A stretch of 64,000 nt of DNA from an uncultured Sphingomonadaceae bacterium (lineage in GTDB: Bacteria > Pseudomonadota > Alphaproteobacteria > Sphingomonadales > Sphingomonadaceae), in the NCBI GenBank assembly GCA_947258815.1, contig CAMYJW010000029.1:1-64000 (forward strand). Reading direction: 5' to 3'. Numbering within the stretch: the first letter of the stretch is position 1; each line of letters begins with the position of its first letter. The position numbers were made by a program, and so were the translations under genes. A model generated the notes under the pieces. The model was not told the DNA's origin and did not search any database. It worked only from the letters and a program-made list of their open reading frames with translations. Below, piece by piece: positions 1 through 8,619 of the stretch.

Positions 1-1
1 C

Positions 2-295
2 GCCACGCCCAAGGCACTGCTGGCGGACAAGGGCTATGACGGTGATCGCTTCCCCGAAAGCCTGCTGATCCGGGGTATCCTGCCGGTCATCCCGCCCCGC
101 TCAAACCGTAAGGTTCCCGAACATCCCAACTATCGGCGCTATCGCGATCGCAACCGTGTCGAGCGCATGTTCGGCAAGCTGAAACAACAGCGCCGTATCG
201 CCACCCGATACGACAAGACCGTCCTCTCCTTCGAGAGCTTCCTCAACCTCGCCGCCGCGAGGCTATGGCTGAAGTCTTTTGTCAACGCGGCCTAG
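2..295 (+). mobile_element. IS5-family transposase, 3' part (cut by window edge)
   Basis: The window opens inside a reading frame that ends at the TAG at 293-295. The visible 97 residues carry the C-terminal hallmarks of IS5-family DDE transposases: DKGYDGDRF, then the catalytic-Glu region RNRVERMFGKLKQQRRIATR, followed by YDKT and a final AARLWLKSF. The start, the first two catalytic Asp residues and the left inverted repeat lie outside the window. I could not place the right inverted repeat. The element borders an accessory patch (regulator, Rieske oxygenase and a broken Rieske copy), which suggests it took part in rearranging that patch. Confidence 0.85.
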
Positions 296-470
296 GGCCG
301 ATTGCGCCGCCGCGTCAATCGAACCGGGTTTTCAGGCGATCCCCATACTTCCTCAGACTTTCCCCAGACAATCTCCAGATCGCCGCCAAGCATCGGTTTC
401 CTGCCCTGCCTAGGAAGGATGCATCGCACGGCGAAACGCGCCGCTGCCAATCACAGGAAGGAACAAGACC

Positions 471-611
471 ATGCTGAATACACCTTATTCAAACGCTGAA
501 CTTTCGCACACCCCGGACCGGATCGTCGAACGCGTTGCCGCAGTGATGATCGCGCTAAGCATCAGCTTTGCGATGATCGCCGAAACCGTCTCGGTGCCGC
601 TTTCGTTCTGA
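471..611 (+). CDS. small hypothetical protein, one membrane segment
   Basis: This is a 46-residue frame with a good ribosome site (AGGAAGGAAC) 6-8 bases before the ATG. The second half (VAAVMIALSISFAMIAETV) is hydrophobic and would form one membrane helix; the first half is polar. It sits between the IS fragment and the methyltransferase, with 113 bases to the next start. No family is recognised. The strong ribosome site and the clean soluble/membrane layout support a real small protein, but its function is unknown. Confidence 0.45.
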   Translation: MLNTPYSNAELSHTPDRIVERVAAVMIALSISFAMIAETVSVPLSF

Positions 612-724
612 AATCCGATCTCGAACCAAATCCCAAACCAAGACCAAAACTCTGGCTGCCTACCGGCACCGCACAGCGCTCTGCGCGGCAGACAGCCAGA
701 CGAACAAACAAAAGGATAATTCCC

Positions 725-1549
725 ATGACAACACCTATCACCGAAGCTGCCACGCCTGATTTCGCCGCGATCAAGACGAAGCAGCAGGCGGCGTGGACGG
801 CGGGCGACTATTCCGCAGTGGGTGTGACGCTGCAGATTGTTGCCGAAAACCTGTGCGAGGCGCTGGATCTGCGCGGCGGGCAGACCGTGCTTGATGTGGC
901 AGCCGGAAACGGCGCGTGTTCGCTTGCCGCCGCGCGCCGGTTTTGCGAGGTAACGTCAACCGACTATGTTGAAGGTTTGCTGGAGCGCGGAAAAGAACGC
1001 GCCGCCGCTGAGGCGCTGGCGATGGCGTTTCAGGTCGCCGATGCCGAAGCGTTGCCGTTTGCCGATGCAAGCTTTGATGTCGTTACTTCCACCTTTGGCG
1101 TGATGTTCGCGCCCGATCACGCCACTGCTGCGGGTGAGATGATGCGGGTGTGCCGTCCGGGTGGCAAAATCGGTCTGGCCAACTGGACGCCCGACAGTTT
1201 CATCGGTCGGCTGTTCAAGGTTCTTGGCAGCTATGTTGCGCCGCCAGCCGGGGTTCGCCCACCGGCAAAGTGGGGTGAGCATGACTATCTCGAAACGCTG
1301 TTTTCAGGCGCTGCAAAGATCGAGGCGCATTCGCGCGTGTTCAACTGGCGCTATCGCTCTGCAGAGCACTGGGTTGAGACATGGCGCGCGGTTTACGGCC
1401 CGGTTCAAAAAGCGTTCGGCGCGCTGGATCAGGCTGGCCAGCAGGCGCTGGCGAACGATCTTCTGGATCTGATTGCGGATATGAACCTGGCCGATGACGG
1501 CACGATGGTCGTCCCCAGCCGCTATCTGGAGATTGTCATTACCCGGTAG
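725..1549 (+). CDS. class I SAM-dependent methyltransferase
   Basis: A 274-residue soluble protein of the UbiE/Methyltransf_11 type. The SAM-binding motif I is VLDVAAGNG (residues 56-64), with an acidic end of strand 2 (STDYVEGLL), then VADAEALPFADASFDVV for motifs II/III and a post-III MMRVCRPGGKIGLANW. The substrate cannot be told; small-molecule methylation is typical of this group. The ATG follows AAAAGGATAATTCCC. It converges on the tetR gene and shares with it a stem-loop at 1576-1624. Confidence 0.85.
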   Translation: MTTPITEAATPDFAAIKTKQQAAWTAGDYSAVGVTLQIVAENLCEALDLRGGQTVLDVAAGNGACSLAAARRFCEVTSTDYVEGLLERGKERAAAEALAMAFQVADAEALPFADASFDVVTSTFGVMFAPDHATAAGEMMRVCRPGGKIGLANWTPDSFIGRLFKVLGSYVAPPAGVRPPAKWGEHDYLETLFSGAAKIEAHSRVFNWRYRSAEHWVETWRAVYGPVQKAFGALDQAGQQALANDLLDLIADMNLADDGTMVVPSRYLEIVITR

Positions 1550-1575
1550 GCCGTCGCCGGATTGTCCCGAACACG

Positions 1576-1624
1576 AATTGCCGCCGCCCCCTTTTTGCAA
1601 GGAGTTTGGCGGGAGGCGGCAATT
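1576..1624. terminator. bidirectional stem-loop between convergent genes
   Basis: Perfect 10-base arms AATTGCCGCC (1576-1585) and GGCGGCAATT (1615-1624) lie between the stop codons of the convergent methyltransferase and TetR genes. A T-run (CTTTTT) lies in the loop and a T-rich stretch follows on the + side. It probably ends transcription from both sides. Confidence 0.55.
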
Positions 1625-1642
1625 TCGTCTGGTTTTGTGCGA

Positions 1643-2296
1643 TCAGACTTTGGCGGGAAGGGCTTCACGCATCATTGCGATCAGTTCTTCGAGCAGATCG
1701 AGTTTTGCCTTCCGGTTGGCTGGTCGACGTTTTGAAAACTGGATCATCGAGTTCAGGAACAACGCGCCCATCCAGTCCATGCGCCGCATGAATGTGGGTT
1801 CATCCATCGGTGCGAGAGATTGGTGCAGACCGCGCATTGCCTGTTGCAGGCCGGGCGACGATTGTTCTGAACGATCCGCCGGATGGGGAACGCGGCCCAG
1901 CGGCCTGACATATGTAAGGTAATAGGAAACAAGCTTGATATAGCCGATGTTATCGTGATCGATGTACATGCGGGCATAAGGCTCGAAGATGATCCGCAGC
2001 ATTGCGGTCGGGTCATTCAGTGTGCCCGATTGTTCTGCCTTGTGGAGGCCTGCCAGCCGCATCGGTTCAAGCTGCTGTTCGCGATAGGCGAAGATCGCAG
2101 TCAGCAACTTTTCTTTGCTGCCGAAATGATATTGGACCGAACCGATATTCTTCTGTCCGGCTTCGGCGCAGATTGACCGCAGCGAAACCGCTTCCACGCC
2201 TGAAACACCGAACAGCTTTTCTGCCGCCCTGATAAGCGACAGCTTCGTTGAATCGTTTCCGTTGCGTTCCGTTTCGATCATTTGCTCCATGTTCAT
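1643..2296 (-). CDS. TetR/AcrR-family transcriptional regulator
   Basis: About 217 residues. The N-terminal helix-turn-helix is typical of TetR: IRAAEKLFGVSGVEAVSLRS, then IGSVQYHFGSKEKLLTAIF. The C-terminal ligand domain is of the kind found in regulators of oxygenase operons. I place the start at 2296 because AAGGGG lies 5 bases upstream; an in-frame ATG at 2332 is possible but has no ribosome site. It is divergent from the Rieske oxygenase gene, and the shared gap holds two matching palindromes that are the likely operators. Confidence 0.85.
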   Translation of the reverse strand: MNMEQMIETERNGNDSTKLSLIRAAEKLFGVSGVEAVSLRSICAEAGQKNIGSVQYHFGSKEKLLTAIFAYREQQLEPMRLAGLHKAEQSGTLNDPTAMLRIIFEPYARMYIDHDNIGYIKLVSYYLTYVRPLGRVPHPADRSEQSSPGLQQAMRGLHQSLAPMDEPTFMRRMDWMGALFLNSMIQFSKRRPANRKAKLDLLEELIAMMREALPAKV

Positions 2297-2350
2297 TGAG
2301 GCCCCTTGCCACAGGCAATGGGTCAAGCTCAAATTCTCAGCATTGACTCA

Positions 2351-2398
2351 TTAATACACCTGCTTTAATCACAGCCAATGTTAATACGAATGTATTAA
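2351..2398. promoter_or_regulatory. paired TetR-type operators
   Basis: TTAATACGAATGTATTAA (2381-2398) is a perfect 7-base inverted repeat with a 4-base centre. A second, imperfect copy TTAATACACCTGCTTTAA lies at 2351-2368, exactly 30 bp away. Both lie between the divergent tetR and Rieske genes, so one regulator could control both promoters. Confidence 0.6.
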
Positions 2399-2440
2399 TC
2401 GTAAAGATCCGAAATCAAGACGGGTTTGAGAGGGTGTGAG

Positions 2441-3697
2441 ATGGACAATCATGAAAGTGCAGTGCTCGAGCTGGAAGAACTTGAAGTCATTCAAAAGGGC
2501 TGGGATCAGGAACGACACTTTTTCAAGAATAAGGTTCACCCCGACGATTTCCCCCCTCTGCCGGAGCTATCGGCGGCCCGTTACACAGACGATGCCTTTT
2601 TTCAGCTGGAACAGGAACATCTCTGGTCAAAAGTCTGGATTTTGGCTGGTTTTGCGAATGAAATTGCAAAGCCAGGCGATTTCAAGGCAATGGAGATCAA
2701 TGGCCGGCCGATTGTTCTGGTCAGGGGCAAGGATGACCAAATCCGGGCCTTTTATAACGTGTGCCGTCATCGCGGATCTACGGTTTGCAAGACCGCCAAT
2801 GGCAATGCCAAACAGCTGACCTGCCCTTATCACGGCTGGACATACGATCTGGAAGGCAATCTTCAGTTCGTCCCCGCGCAACATGAATTTCCTGCGCTTG
2901 ATCCCGCGCAAAAGCCGCTGCGTTCGATCCGCTGCGAAATGAACGGTAATCTGATCTATGTGACGTTTGACGATCACGCCCAGCCGCACGCGCAGTATCT
3001 TGGGAATATCGGCCTGCTTATGGCTGACATCCCGTTCGATCAGGTGATGCACTACGAAACGGTTAGCTGGACAGTGGAGAGCAACTGGAAATCTGTGCAG
3101 GATGCATTTTCCGAAGCATATCACGCGCGCTTTGTTCACAGCCAGACTGCCCATCAGTCTCTCGACACCACAGCTCCGGTCAAATACCTTTTTAAGAACG
3201 GTCACTATGTCCAGATCAACAAGAGCCGTCAGGGCGAGGCCGGAATTTTCGGTCAGAATCAGGAAGCCGAAGACGAGAGCCGGACGATCGGGCAAATGAA
3301 GCCGCTGACCCGTTATGGGCAGCGTGCATATAACCTTTTTCCCAACCTGACGTTACCGATCACTGAAGGGGCATTTTCGGTTATTGCCATCTGGCCGATC
3401 GATGTTGGTATCAGTCGCATCGATCTGCATTTTCTGAAGATCTGCCCGGACGGAGAACTTGTCGTCACCGAAGAAGACCGGGAGGCTGTGATCCAGTTTT
3501 CTGCCGTGATCGATGAAGACATCGCTACGCTGGCGGGGATGCATAATGCAATGACAAGCGGCGGACTCGATTCGGTTCCACTTTCCTATGGTGAACAGGC
3601 ACTTTACAATTTTCATCGCGAAGTCGATCGCCTGATCGGGCCGGAACGGATCGATCCCGCGCTGCTTGTGCAGGATGCGAACATCCCGGTGCACTGA
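2441..3697 (+). CDS. Rieske aromatic ring-hydroxylating oxygenase, alpha subunit
   Basis: A 418-residue terminal oxygenase subunit. The Rieske [2Fe-2S] ligands are C108-R-H110 and C128-PY-H131, in the family pattern CxH-x17-CxxH. The mononuclear iron site is in the C-terminal domain: EAYHARFVH gives the two His ligands, and a later Asp (DEDIATLAGMH) the third. These enzymes add oxygen to aromatic or steroid-like substrates or oxidatively demethylate amines; the substrate here is unknown. The start at 2441 follows GAGAGGG. No reductase or ferredoxin gene is next to it, so electrons must come from elsewhere. The neighbouring TetR gene probably represses it. Confidence 0.88.
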   Translation: MDNHESAVLELEELEVIQKGWDQERHFFKNKVHPDDFPPLPELSAARYTDDAFFQLEQEHLWSKVWILAGFANEIAKPGDFKAMEINGRPIVLVRGKDDQIRAFYNVCRHRGSTVCKTANGNAKQLTCPYHGWTYDLEGNLQFVPAQHEFPALDPAQKPLRSIRCEMNGNLIYVTFDDHAQPHAQYLGNIGLLMADIPFDQVMHYETVSWTVESNWKSVQDAFSEAYHARFVHSQTAHQSLDTTAPVKYLFKNGHYVQINKSRQGEAGIFGQNQEAEDESRTIGQMKPLTRYGQRAYNLFPNLTLPITEGAFSVIAIWPIDVGISRIDLHFLKICPDGELVVTEEDREAVIQFSAVIDEDIATLAGMHNAMTSGGLDSVPLSYGEQALYNFHREVDRLIGPERIDPALLVQDANIPVH

Positions 3698-3710
3698 ACG
3701 GACCCGAACG

Positions 3711-3903
3711 ATGACAGCGATCAAAAGACCGTTTCACCGATAAGCGCCTCCCGTATGGTTTTCCGGTGCTGCCCGAATTGCCCAAAGCCCGATATGGCGA
3801 TCCGGTGTTTTTCGCGCTTGAAGTGGAGCATGTGCAAGCGTTTCAGGGCGCGATTGCGGGCATGGCAATGATCGAGTTTTGTCGTCCGGGACCGCGCTGT
3901 TGA
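3711..3903 (+). pseudogene. remnant of a second Rieske oxygenase (N-terminal fragment)
   Basis: The frame ending at 3901-3903 reads RFTDKRLPYGFPVLPELPKA followed by RYGDPVFFALEVEH. It aligns with residues of the intact neighbour (FKNKVHPDDFPPLPELSAAR, YTDDAFFQLEQEH). A plausible start ATG at 3711 (MTAIKRPFHR) is in another frame, so a frameshift separates start and body. After EHVQAF the similarity stops and no Rieske centre follows. It looks like the 5' stub of a tandem paralogue lost by frameshift and deletion. Confidence 0.7.
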
Positions 3904-3916
3904 GCCAACCTGCGGT

Positions 3917-4393
3917 CTATCGCTTCAATTTGACCAGCGCTTCATCCAGCGCGGAAAGGAAGCGCGATCGGTCTGCCTTGCTGAACGGGGGCGGGCCGCC
4001 GGTTAATCCGTCAGCCCCGGCGCGCAAGTCCGCCATGATCGCGCGCGTCGCGATGGCGCTGCCGATCGAACTGGTGGTGAAAGGCTTGCCGTTGTTGGCC
4101 AGAACGGTGGCGCCCGCCTTCAGGCAGCGTTCGGCAAGCAGGATATCGGCTGTGATAACAATCGTTTCCGGCCCGGCCTCATCCGCAATCCAGTCATCCG
4201 CGGCATCGAAGCCGTCGCTCACCACCACGCGGCGAACAAGATCGTTTCGCGGAATACGAAATGGCGAGTTGCTGACGATGGCGACGGGCACTTTGTGACG
4301 CAACGCGACTTTGTAAACCTCTTCCTTCACCGGGCAGGCATCGGCATCCACAAGGACGCGCACAGCTGTTTCGGGTTGTGGAGTGTTATCCAT
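3917..4393 (-). CDS. YaiI/YqxD family protein (DUF188)
   Basis: A 158-residue PIN-like protein. The family signature is [20 protein letters not shown] near the N-terminus, followed by [16 protein letters not shown] and [12 protein letters not shown], with conserved Asp residues like those of PIN/NYN nucleases. The biochemical role is not established for the family. The start at 4393 (MDNTPQPE) gives the usual length. The frame continues upstream without conserved sequence, so that part is excluded. Confidence 0.85.
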   Translation of the reverse strand: MDNTPQPETAVRVLVDADACPVKEEVYKVALRHKVPVAIVSNSPFRIPRNDLVRRVVVSDGFDAADDWIADEAGPETIVITADILLAERCLKAGATVLANNGKPFTTSSIGSAIATRAIMADLRAGADGLTGGPPPFSKADRSRFLSALDEALVKLKR

Positions 4394-4687
4394 TCCGGGG
4401 CGATTGCATGGCGCGATGGTGTGCGCAAGCGGCAGTTGCGTCGCCCGGTTCCGCGCGGTGTCTGGCGCGGGGAATCGCGAATCTGTTAGGTTGTCTGGAA
4501 GTGTTGTGTTATTCAATTCACGCTGACGTCGAAATTTGCGACGGACTTCGGCCAGATGGTTACGTCTCCCGGTGCTATTCCGGACAGATTCGATCCGACG
4601 ACGACTTCCTTTCAATTGACGATCTGACGCAAGACCCGACGGGCAATTCTGCCTGAAGGTAATCCCGTTTCTTGAAAGGAACGAAAT
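4394..4687 (+). promoter_or_regulatory. upstream region and possible long leader of cspA
   Basis: About 294 bases without a convincing gene separate the start of the DUF188 gene from cspA. It must hold both divergent promoters. Cold-shock genes often carry a long structured 5' leader, so part of this may be untranslated mRNA; I cannot fix a transcription start. The ribosome site TTGAAAGGAACG lies just before the cspA ATG. Confidence 0.35.
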
Positions 4688-4894
4688 ATGCCGATTGGCA
4701 CAGTTAAATTCTTCAACACCGACAAAGGCTATGGCTTTATCCAGCCTGACGATGGCGGCAAGGACAGCTTTGTTCACATTTCCGCGGTGCAGGCCGCGGG
4801 TATGCACACGCTCGATAAGGATCAGCGCGTGAACTATGAAGTCGAAACCGGAAACAACGGCAAGGAAGCCGCTGTAAACCTTTCGCAAGCCTGA
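4688..4894 (+). CDS. cspA: cold-shock domain protein (CspA family)
   Basis: A 68-residue single cold-shock domain. The RNA-binding motifs RNP1 (KGYGFI, residues 14-19) and RNP2 (SFVHI, near 30) are present, as is the usual start GTVKFFN. It binds single-stranded RNA or DNA and acts as an RNA chaperone in the cytoplasm. The gene stands alone and is followed by a stem-loop at 4908-4954. Its exact stress role (cold or stationary phase) cannot be read from sequence. Confidence 0.93.
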   Translation: MPIGTVKFFNTDKGYGFIQPDDGGKDSFVHISAVQAAGMHTLDKDQRVNYEVETGNNGKEAAVNLSQA

Positions 4895-4907
4895 TCGCAC
4901 TCTAAAC

Positions 4908-4954
4908 CTCCGGCAGGCGCGCTTCGCGGTTTGCGCGTTGTTGCCCTGCCGGAG
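4908..4954 (+). terminator. stem-loop terminator after cspA
   Basis: Arms CTCCGGCAGG (4908-4917) and CCTGCCGGAG (4945-4954) pair perfectly and are followed by TTCCAATTTT. The position 13 bases after the cspA stop fits a transcription terminator, though the T-run is interrupted. Confidence 0.6.
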
Positions 4955-4981
4955 TTCCAATTTTCGACAAGAGACCACACA

Positions 4982-5194
4982 ATGGCCCAGACAATCGCTT
5001 TCTATGAAGAACGCGCCGAAGAAGCCGCGCAGGAAGCGCGCAAGGCGACTCTGCAAAATGTGCGCGAACGCGCCTTGCGCTCCGAAGCGGCGTGGCGGGA
5101 CATGGCAGAGCGTGCGATTCAGGTGGAAAAAGGCCGGGAAGACAAGCGCAAACTGCGCGAGGATGAGGCTGTTCAGCCCGTCGTCCAGGGCTGA
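4982..5194 (+). CDS. small charged helical protein, hypothetical
   Basis: A 70-residue protein rich in Glu, Arg, Ala and Lys ([18 protein letters not shown]). It is probably one long helix or coiled coil, with no membrane segment or signal. I chose the ATG at 4982 because the upstream extension reads through the cspA terminator stem. Family and function are not recognised; small proteins of this type are common in sphingomonads. Confidence 0.6.
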   Translation: MAQTIAFYEERAEEAAQEARKATLQNVRERALRSEAAWRDMAERAIQVEKGREDKRKLREDEAVQPVVQG

Positions 5195-5244
5195 AACGTG
5201 GTTCCCACTTGTGCCGTTGTGCCGCGCGCGGCATTATCGGCCCG

Positions 5245-5679
5245 ATGAGAGCGTTTTTCCCGATCGTTGCATGCGCAGCACTTGCTGCCTGCCAGTCCGG
5301 CACCGATAGCGGCGTTCCGGGCGATAGCGCGGACACGCGTCCCTACGCCGGAATCGGACTTTCGGAAGTTCTTAAGTTCACCGGAACAGAGCCATTCTGG
5401 GGCGGGCAGGTATCGGGCACTTCGCTGACCTACACCACACCTGAAAACCCCGATGGACAGACGATAACGGTCAAACGGTTCGCCGGGCGCGGTGGACTAT
5501 CTTTCAGCGGAACCCTTGAGGGCCAGCCGGTCGACATGGCGGTAACGCCGGGCGAATGTTCGGATGGCATGTCTGACCGGACATATCCCCTGGTAGTTAC
5601 GCTGCGCCTGCGCGGTGAAACCCGAAACGGCTGTGCATGGTCGCAAGAACACCCTTTCAACGGGCCGCAGAACCCTTGA
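5245..5679 (+). CDS. putative lipoprotein, COG3650-like
   Basis: A 144-residue protein with a lipoprotein signal: MRAFFPIVACAALAAC, lipobox LAAC with the Cys at residue 16. The mature part contains FTGTEPFWGGQVSGTSLTY, SGTLEGQPVDMAVTPGECSD and a Cys pair (TPGEC, NGCAW). This resembles the COG3650 family of uncharacterised membrane lipoproteins. It is probably anchored to the outer membrane facing the periplasm. The start at 5245 is the ATG that begins the signal peptide. Function unknown. Confidence 0.75.
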   Translation: MRAFFPIVACAALAACQSGTDSGVPGDSADTRPYAGIGLSEVLKFTGTEPFWGGQVSGTSLTYTTPENPDGQTITVKRFAGRGGLSFSGTLEGQPVDMAVTPGECSDGMSDRTYPLVVTLRLRGETRNGCAWSQEHPFNGPQNP

Positions 5680-5824
5680 AAGCCCTGACGCGGATCTTCG
5701 CAACGGTTTGCGGGATTTCACATCTGGATCAACTCTCTTGCTGTCGGCCGACAGATTGCAAGAAGCAGACACCTGCTGTTATGCAGGCTTCCCGGTCTTT
5801 TAAGGGACGGCAAGGAGGCAAGCG

Positions 5825-6157
5825 ATGGACTATGTGCGCGTAGCGAGTGTGGGGGATGTATCGCCCGGACAGATCATTCCTGTTGAAGCGGGCGGAAAGA
5901 AGCTGTTGCTGGCCAATGTTGGCGGCACGTTTCATGCAGCGCAGCGCAAGTGCCCGCATATGGGTTTCAACCTTTGCCGGGGGAAACTGGATGGAAATGC
6001 GGTTGTCTGCCCGCTCCACAAGGCGAAATTCAGTCTTGAATCCGGCGGCGTCGAGCGCGATCCCAAACTGCTGTTTATCGGTATGAAGGCGAAGTCCGAT
6101 CTTGCCGTCTATCCGGTGAAGGAAGAAGGCGGCGACGTGCTCGTCGGCGTGTCCTGA
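5825..6157 (+). CDS. small Rieske [2Fe-2S] ferredoxin-type protein
   Basis: A 110-residue single Rieske domain. The iron ligands are in CPHMGFNLC and CPLHKAKF (CxH ... CxxH), spaced as in Rieske ferredoxins and the small NirD-like subunit. A strong ribosome site AAGGAGG lies 9 bases before the ATG. It is soluble, with no membrane anchor. It could pass electrons to an oxygenase such as the one at 2441-3697, but the genes are 2 kb apart and not in an operon, so that link is only a guess. Confidence 0.8.
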   Translation: MDYVRVASVGDVSPGQIIPVEAGGKKLLLANVGGTFHAAQRKCPHMGFNLCRGKLDGNAVVCPLHKAKFSLESGGVERDPKLLFIGMKAKSDLAVYPVKEEGGDVLVGVS

Positions 6158-6246
6158 TCCGCACTGAACCGCTCTAAGTATCGGGAAAATTTGGCTTCCG
6201 GTTTCTCTGTGCTAACTTGCGTGCGCAAGTTGTGGGGAGAGGAACA

Positions 6247-6942
6247 ATGTTGCGCAATCTTTCGGCCGAGTTCATCGGCACATTCTGGCTCGTATTCGGC
6301 GGGTGCGGATCGGCGGTTCTGGCCGCGGCATTCCCGGAACTTGGTATCGGGTTTGTTGGTGTTTCGCTGGCGTTTGGCCTGACTGTTCTGACAATGGCCT
6401 ACGCAGTTGGCGGAATATCGGGCGGCCATTTCAATCCGGCGGTATCGCTTGGGCTTGCCGTTTCCGGGCGCTTCGCATGGAAGGATCTCGTGCCATACTG
6501 GATCGCGCAGGTCGTGGGCGCAATTGTGGCTGGCGCAGCGCTTCTGGCAATTGCATCGGGGCAGGCGGATTTTGCCGCAGGCGGGTTTGCATCCAACGGA
6601 TTTGGTGAGCTTTCTCCGGGCGGTTATGCGATGCACGCAGCATTGCTGATCGAAATCATTCTGACGGCAGGCTTTCTGATTGTCATTCTGGGCGCGACAT
6701 CAAAGGCGGTTCCGGCAGGCTTCGCGCCGATTGCAATCGGTCTGGCACTTACGCTGATTCACCTGATTTCCATTCCGGTGACCAACACCTCGGTTAATCC
6801 CGCGCGTTCAACCGGTGTGGCTCTGTTCGCCGAAACTGCGGCGATGTCGCAGCTCTGGCTGTTCTGGGTCGCACCACTGATCGGCGGTGCGATTGGCGCG
6901 TTGATCTGGAAATTTCTGCTGAGCGGGGGCGAAGAAAGCTAA
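6247..6942 (+). CDS. aqpZ: aquaporin Z-type water channel
   Basis: A 231-residue MIP-family channel with six membrane helices and the two pore loops: HFNPAVS (first NPA box) and [10 protein letters not shown] (second NPA box, including the selectivity-filter Arg). The start at 6247 follows GGGGAGAGGAAC. The length and the PARSTG form are those of water-specific AqpZ rather than glycerol facilitators. It lies in the inner membrane. The stop overlaps the stop of the convergent cupin gene by 2 bases. Confidence 0.93.
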   Translation: MLRNLSAEFIGTFWLVFGGCGSAVLAAAFPELGIGFVGVSLAFGLTVLTMAYAVGGISGGHFNPAVSLGLAVSGRFAWKDLVPYWIAQVVGAIVAGAALLAIASGQADFAAGGFASNGFGELSPGGYAMHAALLIEIILTAGFLIVILGATSKAVPAGFAPIAIGLALTLIHLISIPVTNTSVNPARSTGVALFAETAAMSQLWLFWVAPLIGGAIGALIWKFLLSGGEES

Positions 6943-7367
6943 GCGCCCTGCGGCGTCCAGCCCTTTGGCGCAAGTTCGAACCCGGAAAACTCAAACCCGG
7001 GCGAAACCACGCAGCTGACAAGCGCCCAGCCGTTGACTGGCTGGGCAGCCTGCCAGTGATTGTCGGGGACAAGGATTTGCGGCATTTCGTCTGACAGCAC
7101 ATCGGGCCCGAGCGTGTATTTGCGGACCGGGCCATTCGCATCGGCCGACATGGAAAGGACCAGTGGCGCGCCGGCATGCCAGAGCCACAGCTCTGCCGCA
7201 TCGACTTTGTGCCAGTGCGATCGATCGTGGCTTTCCAGCAGGAACAGGATCGCGGTCGTATCGGCCCGTTCGCCTGCAGAGCATGGCGTGCGCCAGGTTT
7301 CCCGGAACCAGCCGCCTTCGGGGTGTGAAGCAAGGCCCAGCTTCTCGATGATCGCAGCGGCGGTCAT
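6939..7367 (-). CDS. cupin superfamily protein (DUF985)
   Basis: A 142-residue single-domain beta-barrel protein. Family marks are [39 protein letters not shown] with the cupin His pair, and AELWLWHAG, then [18 protein letters not shown] at the end. Some DUF985 members are linked to sugar or polyketide isomerisation, but no reaction is established for this type. The start at 7367 overlaps the upstream small membrane-protein gene by 4 bases (ATGA), so the two are cotranscribed. Confidence 0.85.
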   Translation of the reverse strand: MTAAAIIEKLGLASHPEGGWFRETWRTPCSAGERADTTAILFLLESHDRSHWHKVDAAELWLWHAGAPLVLSMSADANGPVRKYTLGPDVLSDEMPQILVPDNHWQAAQPVNGWALVSCVVSPGFEFSGFELAPKGWTPQGA

Positions 7368-7561
7368 TCCATCATCGCGAAGATGCCCCAGGCAAGGCCG
7401 GTCGCGATCAGGAACAGCGGCCATGACCAGTGAAAGCTGATGCCCTCGATCGTGATCCGGTGAACGTTGAGCCAGCCACCCGAGGTATGATTGGTGCCAA
7501 GGATAATCGAGATGACGAAAGTCAGAAAAACGCCCGGTATCAGCGCCTTGAAAAATGCCAT
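7364..7561 (-). CDS. small two-helix membrane protein, hypothetical
   Basis: A 65-residue protein with two hydrophobic stretches (ALIPGVFLTFVISIILG and FLIATGLAWGIFAM) joined by a short polar loop with Trp and His. The start at 7561 has the strong ribosome site GGGGGGAG. It is translationally coupled (ATGA) to the cupin gene downstream. No family is recognised; probably an inner-membrane protein. Confidence 0.65.
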   Translation of the reverse strand: MAFFKALIPGVFLTFVISIILGTNHTSGGWLNVHRITIEGISFHWSWPLFLIATGLAWGIFAMME

Positions 7562-7773
7562 GATACTCCCCCCAAGTTCGCGCCAGACGATAGCATATGC
7601 CACGATTGCTAACCAGAACGTGAAGCGCGGATTTTGTGCGGCTGTCCTACAGCGCCGCGTTCATGGCATGATGCGTGATTATCGGGACGTGGTTGACGGG
7701 GCTGGCGGTTTTAGTCGGTAGTCTGCGCTGCGCTCCCGGTTTCACTCAAATGGCAGGTGGATTCGGGCAGAAA

Positions 7774-8553
7774 ATGCACACGCACTTGAACAGGAAGACG
7801 ATTTTCGATGCCGTGCGCGAAGTGATCGGGCGCGGCTTTACACAATCCGAAGCGGACAGGATCGAAGCGGCGATTGATCGCGCGCTTCTGCCGGCCGATA
7901 CGCCCGCGCCAGAAGTGCGCCTTGGAAAACTGTCCGAACAGTTTGAAAGTGGCGGGCGCGGCGCGGGAACCGTATCGAGCGGACGGGGCGATCCGGGCGG
8001 GGTTTCTTATGGCATATACCAGCTGGCATCGCGCACGGGCACGGCGGCGCGCTTCGTGGAATCCGAGGGAGAACCATGGCGGCACGAGTTTGCCGGAAAC
8101 GCCCCCGGATCGAACGCGTTTTCGACGGCGTGGCGCGCGATCGCCAGGCGCGAACCCGCCGCGTTTACACGCGCACAACACGCTTTTATCGAACGCACGC
8201 ATTATCGCCCGGCGGTTGCCACCGTGCGCGAACAAACCGGGCTTGATCTTGACAAACGTCATCAGGCGGTGCGCGATGCGACATGGTCGGTCGCTGTCCA
8301 GCATGGCGGCGCGGCAAAGATCCTGATCCGGGCGATTGGCAAGGCCGATGCGGAACACGCGCGCGACGGGGCGCACTATGATCGTGTGCTGGTTGAGCGG
8401 ATATATGCCGAACGCTCGCGCTATGTCTTGCGCGTTGCCGCGCGCAGTGCATCGGGCGCGGCGCGCACTTTGCGGTCAATCGTTCAGAACCGCTATCCCA
8501 CTGAGCTTGCCGCCGCGCGGGCGATGTTCGGTTCCGGACCTGCAAACGCGTGA
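7774..8553 (+). CDS. putative peptidoglycan hydrolase, VgrG3 C-terminal-like domain
   Basis: About 259 residues. The segment LSEQFESGGRGAGTVSSGRG followed by DPGGVSYGIYQLAS matches the lysozyme/chitosanase-like domain at the C-terminus of T6SS VgrG3 effectors and related phage proteins; the Glu in FESGGRG is the likely catalytic acid. Unlike VgrG3 there is no spike domain. No clear signal peptide is seen from 7774; an in-frame ATG at 7750 and further upstream codons exist and could add one. Context (alone, before a dipeptidase) says little. The activity is inferred from motif resemblance only. Confidence 0.55.
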   Translation: MHTHLNRKTIFDAVREVIGRGFTQSEADRIEAAIDRALLPADTPAPEVRLGKLSEQFESGGRGAGTVSSGRGDPGGVSYGIYQLASRTGTAARFVESEGEPWRHEFAGNAPGSNAFSTAWRAIARREPAAFTRAQHAFIERTHYRPAVATVREQTGLDLDKRHQAVRDATWSVAVQHGGAAKILIRAIGKADAEHARDGAHYDRVLVERIYAERSRYVLRVAARSASGAARTLRSIVQNRYPTELAAARAMFGSGPANA

Positions 8554-8619
8554 TACCCCTTGCCCAATGCGCGCCAATCGCCTTTGATTGCATGGCACGC
8601 TGCAAGGGATGGATCGGAT

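Noticed and set aside
2627..3295. 222-residue open frame on the - strand
   Set aside because: It is antisense to the intact Rieske oxygenase gene.
4394..5056. long N-terminal extension of the DUF188 frame
   Set aside because: It runs antisense through cspA and the small charged protein gene; the family starts at 4393.
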